NCBI GenBank assembly: GCA_007118345.1
Contig: SKRR01000068.1
Span: 1 to 35,744 of the forward strand
Direction of reading: 5' to 3'
Source: Microthrixaceae bacterium
GTDB lineage: Bacteria; Actinomycetota; Acidimicrobiia; Acidimicrobiales; Microtrichaceae
DNA length: 35,744 nucleotides
This document shows positions 30,911 to 35,744 of the stretch, piece after piece. The notes under the pieces were generated by a model, which worked only from the letters and a program-made list of their open reading frames with translations, was not told where the DNA came from and ran no database searches. The position numbers and the translations under genes were made by a program. How positions within the stretch are numbered: the stretch's first letter is position 1; each line of letters opens with the position of its first letter.

Positions 30911-33900
30911 GTGCCACGACCCGACGCGAAACGACTGGCCAGGATCGAGGAGGTCCTGTCCGAGCTGGTCGAGCCGGCGCGGTCGCCGGAGCGCAGCGAG
31001 GTGACGATCGCCGCCAACCACCTCCACGGGGAGCCCGTCGCCTTCGGGGAGGCCGTCACCGGAGTGTTCGAGCCCTTCGCCGTGGGTGACCGGTGGGGAC
31101 CCGACTGGGACACCACCTGGTTCCACATCACCGGACACGTCCCGGACACGTGGGCGGGTCGAACCTGCGTCCTCACCGTGCACCTCGGCTACGGCGGTGC
31201 CACCGGGTTCGGTGCCGAGGGGCAGGTGTGGGTCGAAGGGCAGCCGACCCAGGGCATCAGCCCGAACCACCAGGAGATCCTGATCGGCGACCCTGTCGTC
31301 GGCGGCGAGCCGGTCGACCTGTACGTCGAGGCGGCCGCCAACCCCGTGGTCCTCGGCGACGATCGCCGCGAGGAGCTGCTCCTGCCCGACCCCCACGGTG
31401 CACCCCGGCTGGTGCTGCGGCGCTGTCATCTCGCAGTGGTCGACCGGGAGGTCGAGTCCCTCGTCCGACGGTGGACGCTCGTGCACGAGTGCGGCACCTG
31501 GCTCGGCGGGGAACGGTCTGACGCGGCGAAGGCGGCCCTGGACGAGGCGTGCTCGCTCATCGAGGTCGGCGGGGTCACCGACGACTCGGTCGCCGCGGCC
31601 CACCGGGTGCTCGACCGGGTGCTGCACCGCAACAACAGCGGACCCGGTCCCGTCCACCTCGCCGTGGGCAACTCGCACATCGACACCGCATGGTTGTGGC
31701 CGCTTCGAGAGACGCGCCGAAAGGTGGTGCGCACGTTCTCCACCGCCTCGACGTTCCTCGATCGAGACCCCGATCACCGCTTCGCTGCGTCCCAACCCCA
31801 GCAGTTCGCCTGGATCCGCGATGAGCATCCGGACCTCTGGGAGCGGATCCGGGGACATGTCGCGGCGGGCCGGTTCGACGTGGTCGGGGCGATGTGGGTC
31901 GAACCGGACTGCAACATCCCCTCCGGGGAGTCCCTGGTCCGCCAGTTGATCCACGGGAAGCGCTTCTGGCGGGACGAGTTCGGTGTCGACAGCGACGGCC
32001 TGTGGTTGCCCGACGTGTTCGGTTACTCGGCGGCGATGCCCCAGATCCTCGCGCACGCAGGTGTCGAGTGGTTCCTGACCCAGAAGCTCTCGTGGAACGA
32101 CACCAACCGGTTCCCCCACCAGACGTTCTGGTGGGAAGGCCTCGACGGCACCCGGATCTTCACCCACTTCCCACCGGCGGACACCTACATCGGGGACCTC
32201 TCGGTTCCGAACCTGCTCCACGCGGAGCGCAACTACGCGCAGCGCGACGTGCTCGACCGGTCGCTCTACCTCTACGGCCACGGCGACGGTGGTGGCGGAC
32301 CCGACGCCGACATGCTGGAACGGACGCGCCTGCTCGAGGACCTCGACGGGATCGGTCGGGTGGAACGGACCGGTGCCACCGACGCGATCGCCGCGCTGCG
32401 CGCCGAGGCGGAGCAGGTCGACCTGCCGCTCTGGGTGGGTGAGCTGTACTTCGAGCTCCACCGAGGGACCTACACGACCCATGCAGCCGTCAAGCGCGGC
32501 AACCGTGAGCTCGAACGGGTCCTGTTCGAATCCGAGCTGTGGTCCCTCGCCGCGCAGCGTCACGCGGGTGTCCCGGTCCGGGCCGACGATCTCGACCGGG
32601 CGTGGAAGACGCTGCTCGTGCACCAGTTCCACGACATCATCCCTGGCTCGTCGATCCACTGGGTCTACGACGACACCCTGGCCGATTACGAGCACCTGCG
32701 TGAGGCGACCGAGGCGATGCGCGTCGACGCCCTCGACGCGCTCGCCGTCCGGGTCGATCCGGGCGGCGCGACGCGGCCGGCCCTCGTCGCCAACGCATTG
32801 CCGTTCGACCGCGACGAGCTGGTCGAGCTCGACGGCGAGTTGGTCCGGCTGAGCGCCCCGGCCTGCGGCTGGGAGGTCGTCGATCTCGACCGACCCCTCG
32901 ACGAGCTCGGTCCACCGGTGACGAGCGGCGACGGGTGGATGGACAACGGCATCCTCCGCGTCGAGTGGGACGACGACGGGCTGCTGCGGTCGCTCCTGCA
33001 CCACCCGACCGGACGTGAGGCGATCCGGGACGGGGCCGCGGCGAACCTGCTCCAACTCCTCGACGACCGGCCCAAGGAGTGGGATGCGTGGGACATCGAC
33101 CGTGAGGCGCTGGACACCGCCGTCGACCTCACCGAGCTCGACGAGCTCGCGCTCGTCGAGCAGTCCGAACACCGGGCCGAGGTGCGGGTGGTCCGGTCCT
33201 TCGGCGCGTCTCGCATCGAACAGCTGATCCGGCTGACCCGGGGGAGTCGACGTGTCGAGGTCCACTGCACGGTGGACTGGCACGAGGACCACAAGCTCCT
33301 CAAGGTCGCGTTCCCCCTCCGGGTCCACACGTCGGTGGCCCGTCATGAGATCCAGTTCGGCCATGTCGAACGCCCCACGCACCGCAACACCAGCTGGGAT
33401 CAGGCCCGGTTCGAGACCTGCGCGCACACCTGGGTGGACCTGAGCGAGGACGACTTCGGTGTCGCCGTGCTCAACGACAGCAAGTACGGCCACGACGTGT
33501 TGGGCAGTGTGGTGCGGATCTCGCTGCTGCGGGCCCCCACCTGGCCCGACCCGGCGGCGGACCGGGGTCGGCACCGCTTCGCCTATGCGCTCCAGCCCCA
33601 TGCCGGCGGTGCGACCGCCGGCAGGGTGATCGAGGAGGCGCACGCGTTCAACGCTCCGCTCCGGACCCGGCCGGTCGACGCGACCGACGCCTCGCTCCCG
33701 CCGCGCCACGCCCTCGTCGAACCGGACCGACCGGGCGTGGTGATCAGCGCGATCAAGGCCGCCGACGACGGCGACGGGATGATCGTCCGGCTCCATGAGG
33801 CGTACGGCGGCGCCCGCCGGATCGGGCTCGCCGTGGCCGGGGTGACGTCAGCCGAACGGGTGGACCTGCTCGAGGACCCCGTGGACAGCGCCCCGATCAC

Positions 33901-33967
33901 GGTGACCGACGCGGTCGTCGAACTGGACCTACGGGCGTTCGAGTTGGTGACACTGCGGCTTCGCTGA
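30911..33967 (+). CDS. GH38 alpha-mannosidase
   Basis: Class II alpha-mannosidase cleaving alpha-mannosyl residues, with zinc at the active site. The 1018 residues comprise an N-terminal beta domain (about 1-245), the GH38 catalytic domain with the zinc ligands in NSHIDTAWLWP (His256, Asp258) and the nucleophile Asp368 in WLPDVFGYSAAMPQ, a helical middle domain (about 510-610) and a long beta-sandwich C-terminal region. The size and the WFLTQKLSWND segment fit the cytosolic/lysosomal-type family found in actinobacteria. No signal peptide is seen, so it probably acts in the cytoplasm on mannosides. The GTG at 30911 follows TACGGT by 7 bases; upstream in-frame starts would precede that box. Confidence 0.93.
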   Translation: MPRPDAKRLARIEEVLSELVEPARSPERSEVTIAANHLHGEPVAFGEAVTGVFEPFAVGDRWGPDWDTTWFHITGHVPDTWAGRTCVLTVHLGYGGATGFGAEGQVWVEGQPTQGISPNHQEILIGDPVVGGEPVDLYVEAAANPVVLGDDRREELLLPDPHGAPRLVLRRCHLAVVDREVESLVRRWTLVHECGTWLGGERSDAAKAALDEACSLIEVGGVTDDSVAAAHRVLDRVLHRNNSGPGPVHLAVGNSHIDTAWLWPLRETRRKVVRTFSTASTFLDRDPDHRFAASQPQQFAWIRDEHPDLWERIRGHVAAGRFDVVGAMWVEPDCNIPSGESLVRQLIHGKRFWRDEFGVDSDGLWLPDVFGYSAAMPQILAHAGVEWFLTQKLSWNDTNRFPHQTFWWEGLDGTRIFTHFPPADTYIGDLSVPNLLHAERNYAQRDVLDRSLYLYGHGDGGGGPDADMLERTRLLEDLDGIGRVERTGATDAIAALRAEAEQVDLPLWVGELYFELHRGTYTTHAAVKRGNRELERVLFESELWSLAAQRHAGVPVRADDLDRAWKTLLVHQFHDIIPGSSIHWVYDDTLADYEHLREATEAMRVDALDALAVRVDPGGATRPALVANALPFDRDELVELDGELVRLSAPACGWEVVDLDRPLDELGPPVTSGDGWMDNGILRVEWDDDGLLRSLLHHPTGREAIRDGAAANLLQLLDDRPKEWDAWDIDREALDTAVDLTELDELALVEQSEHRAEVRVVRSFGASRIEQLIRLTRGSRRVEVHCTVDWHEDHKLLKVAFPLRVHTSVARHEIQFGHVERPTHRNTSWDQARFETCAHTWVDLSEDDFGVAVLNDSKYGHDVLGSVVRISLLRAPTWPDPAADRGRHRFAYALQPHAGGATAGRVIEEAHAFNAPLRTRPVDATDASLPPRHALVEPDRPGVVISAIKAADDGDGMIVRLHEAYGGARRIGLAVAGVTSAERVDLLEDPVDSAPITVTDAVVELDLRAFELVTLRLR

Positions 33968-34033
33968 CCGGTGCCGTCCCGCCCCGCGGCCGCTGATCGG
34001 TCCCGCACCCTCGAGACGTCAGGCCGGGTACAC

Positions 34034-35744
34034 CTAGGTGCGAGGCGGCGTGTGTCCACCCGTCGAGGGGAGGTGCCCCACCGAAGCGAGAGGGGAGTCC
34101 GTCCTGACGGCGAGGACGCGGTAGGCGCCGCTGCCGGCACGCTCGAACGGGGCAGTGACGAGTGCGAACACGGCGTCGGCCAGGCCGGCCAGCACGAAGA
34201 GTGGCGTGGCGGCCACGAAGACGCCCACCCGCCCGGCGTTCGACAACAGGGTGGGTCGTGGCATCCACGGCGCCGAACGGGACGGGATCAGGTTGTTGGC
34301 CCACAGGAGAACGGCCGATGTGATGAGCGGCACGTTCGCGCCGTCGAACTCGCTGGCGACGATGTCGAGTCCGCGCTCGCGGAGCCCGGCACACAGGTTG
34401 TCGTGGGGCGGCATGTGCTGATGCTGGGGCTGGAACCACGGCACCCAGTAGCGGCCCAAGACCTTCCGCAACCGTGACTCGGGGTCCGGCTGCTCGATCA
34501 TCAGGTACCCACCCGGGCGCAGCGCCACCACGGCGGCATCCAGCTCGTCGAGGGGTTCGCGGGTGTGCTCGAGGTAGTGGTGCATCGACACCACGTCGTA
34601 GTGACCGGCCAGCGCCGGTGCGAGCTCGGGAAACAGGCCCCGATGGCCGGTTGACACCCATCCCCGTCGCTCGGCGTCCTCGATGGCGGTGGTCATGTCG
34701 AGCCCGTCGAAGGTGGTGTCGGGGAGAACCTCGCGTGCCGCCATGCAGAAGTGGGCGTGGCCGGTGCCCACGTCCAGCCATCGTGCGGGACGGGTGCGCT
34801 CGGCCACCATTCGCGCCCGTCGCTGGTACATCTCGCCGCCGGCGCCGAAGGCCAGGGCGCTCATGAAGCTGCCCCGACCGTCGTAGAAGTCGCGGTAGTA
34901 GACGTCGAGGCCGTCGAGGGACAGGCGGGGATTCTGGAACACGTGACCGCAGCTGGTGCAGCCGTCGAGGGAGAAGGTGCCGGGCTTGCCCTGGAACAGG
35001 TCGGTGGTGGTGACCCGACGTTCGAGCGTCGCTGCACCGCACCAGGGACATGTGTCGCGTGGCGGCTCGAGGAACCGCTCGGTTCCGTTCGCGAAGTCCG
35101 CTGCATACTCGTCCCGACCGGCGTCCGGGTCAGGTTCGGCCCGAGAACGCCAATCGGAGCGAACCAGGCCGACCCAGTTGCTGACCGCTGTGACCAGTCG
35201 TCCGGGTCCGTAGCGGCCGAGGTCGCGGGGTTGCAGCCGGTCGTCCCCGGCGAAGACCACCGGCGCCTGCAGTGAGTACGCCGCGAGTGCGGCGCTTCCT
35301 GCCACTCTGTTGGTGAACGGGGCCAGGGCGAGGGCGGCCAGCGACACACCGCGTGCTGCCAGGGCGAACGCCTCGTTGTCGCCGTTGATCGCCCGGAGCG
35401 CCGACCGGCCCTGCTCCCCGCAGTCGGGGTCGGACCGCAACGCCGGAGCGATCACCGATCCGGTCGAGTCGGGGGCGTGGCACTTCAGCTCAGCGAGCGA
35501 CTCGATCATCTGGTAGCGGTCCAACTCGGTCGAGGCCGTGATCCGCGCCCGGTCGGCCACGTCGGCCCGAGCGACGATCACCTCGGCGGCGCCGCGACCG
35601 AGGGCCAAGGGGGCCTGCCGGCCTGTCCCGTCGACGTCGCGCAGGAGCGCCAGGGCAGCCGTCACGCCCAGGTCGGCGGGCACGACATCGACCACGTCGA
35701 GCCGTTCGGCATCTGCGTAGGACGCGACGTGGGCAACGAGGTCG
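34034..35744 (-). CDS. Zinc-ribbon methyltransferase with extra N-terminal region (5' end outside window)
   Basis: The open frame runs from the TAG at 34034 to the right edge, at least 569 residues. The first 200 visible residues are not recognised; they contain a hydrophobic stretch (ALAARGVSLAALALAPF). A zinc ribbon follows (CPWCG about 28 residues before CTSCGHVFQ). Then comes a class I methyltransferase domain with WLDVGTGHAHFCMAA, VVSMHHYLEHTREPLDELD and LRPGGYLMIEQPDPESRL. Near the C-terminus there is a hydrophobic segment (VGVFVAATPLFVLAGLADAVFALV) suggesting membrane attachment. Zinc ribbon plus methyltransferase resembles enzymes acting on polysaccharide or lipid-linked sugars, but the substrate is not evident. 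It is convergent to the mannosidase gene. Confidence 0.85.
   Translation of the reverse strand, partial: DLVAHVASYADAERLDVVDVVPADLGVTAALALLRDVDGTGRQAPLALGRGAAEVIVARADVADRARITASTELDRYQMIESLAELKCHAPDSTGSVIAPALRSDPDCGEQGRSALRAINGDNEAFALAARGVSLAALALAPFTNRVAGSAALAAYSLQAPVVFAGDDRLQPRDLGRYGPGRLVTAVSNWVGLVRSDWRSRAEPDPDAGRDEYAADFANGTERFLEPPRDTCPWCGAATLERRVTTTDLFQGKPGTFSLDGCTSCGHVFQNPRLSLDGLDVYYRDFYDGRGSFMSALAFGAGGEMYQRRARMVAERTRPARWLDVGTGHAHFCMAAREVLPDTTFDGLDMTTAIEDAERRGWVSTGHRGLFPELAPALAGHYDVVSMHHYLEHTREPLDELDAAVVALRPGGYLMIEQPDPESRLRKVLGRYWVPWFQPQHQHMPPHDNLCAGLRERGLDIVASEFDGANVPLITSAVLLWANNLIPSRSAPWMPRPTLLSNAGRVGVFVAATPLFVLAGLADAVFALVTAPFERAGSGAYRVLAVRTDSPLASVGHLPSTGGHTPPRT

Noticed and set aside
30650-33796. 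Minus-strand ORF of 1048 codons opposite the mannosidase gene
   Set aside because: It is the antisense shadow of a high-GC gene. The plus strand has full GH38 motifs and the minus translation shows no recognisable domain.
1-35744. CRISPR arrays and tandem repeats
   Set aside because: I saw no series of regularly spaced direct repeats anywhere in the window.

Overview
The window is high-GC DNA with GTG and ATG starts and strong G/C preference at third codon positions. Together with a 13E12/DUF222-type HNH gene, an AAA ATPase of the CbxX class, YkuD transpeptidase and many starts placed 6-7 bases after a TANNNT box, it points to an actinobacterium. The gene set would suit the class Acidimicrobiia, but that placement is an inference.

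Layout: (1) 1-3116: left end of a dGTP triphosphohydrolase gene (dgt, minus, cut by the window edge), divergent from obg and proB. (2) 3120-9549, all minus: AAA ATPase, Ntn-type acylase, a small 43-residue ORF, murJ and pspA. (3) 9587-14131: proA (divergent from the AAA gene), a DUF222/HNH gene, a serpin lipoprotein and greA. (4) 14207-18456: a branched-chain amino acid operon (leuB-ilvE-cimA) behind an attenuator with a 15-codon leader peptide, then an unknown 176-residue protein. (5) 18466-21825: L,D-transpeptidase, gltX, a DUF218/YdcF-type membrane protein, tRNA-Gln(CTG) and tRNA-Glu(CTC). (6) 21826-28744: an accessory segment bounded by the tRNA-Glu 3' end and a second 19-base copy of it. 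It holds an FAD monooxygenase, a methyltransferase, remnants of an alpha/beta hydrolase and of a VapC toxin, and a giant BTAD/AAA transcriptional regulator. (7) 28786-35744: cytidine deaminase, an SRPBCC protein, a PRMT-like methyltransferase, a GH38 alpha-mannosidase and a zinc-ribbon methyltransferase cut by the right edge.

How the genes work together: ProB and ProA make proline precursors from glutamate, though they lie 6.5 kb apart. CimA, LeuB and IlvE fit isoleucine synthesis from pyruvate via citramalate, with LeuB and IlvE shared with leucine and valine. The leader peptide carries Leu, Val and Ile codons and is followed by an intrinsic terminator. GltX and the two tRNAs form a translation cluster. 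MurJ and the L,D-transpeptidase act on the cell wall.

The most interesting items are the probable tRNA-Glu genomic island with decayed ends and no integrase, the leaderless leader peptide in front of leuB, a window-wide leaderless promoter signature, an Obg GTPase whose G4 motif reads SRAD instead of NKxD, and a bacterial PRMT-like enzyme with the double-E spacing of the family. Start sites were chosen by reading upstream boxes and Shine-Dalgarno sites. No database search or computation was run.
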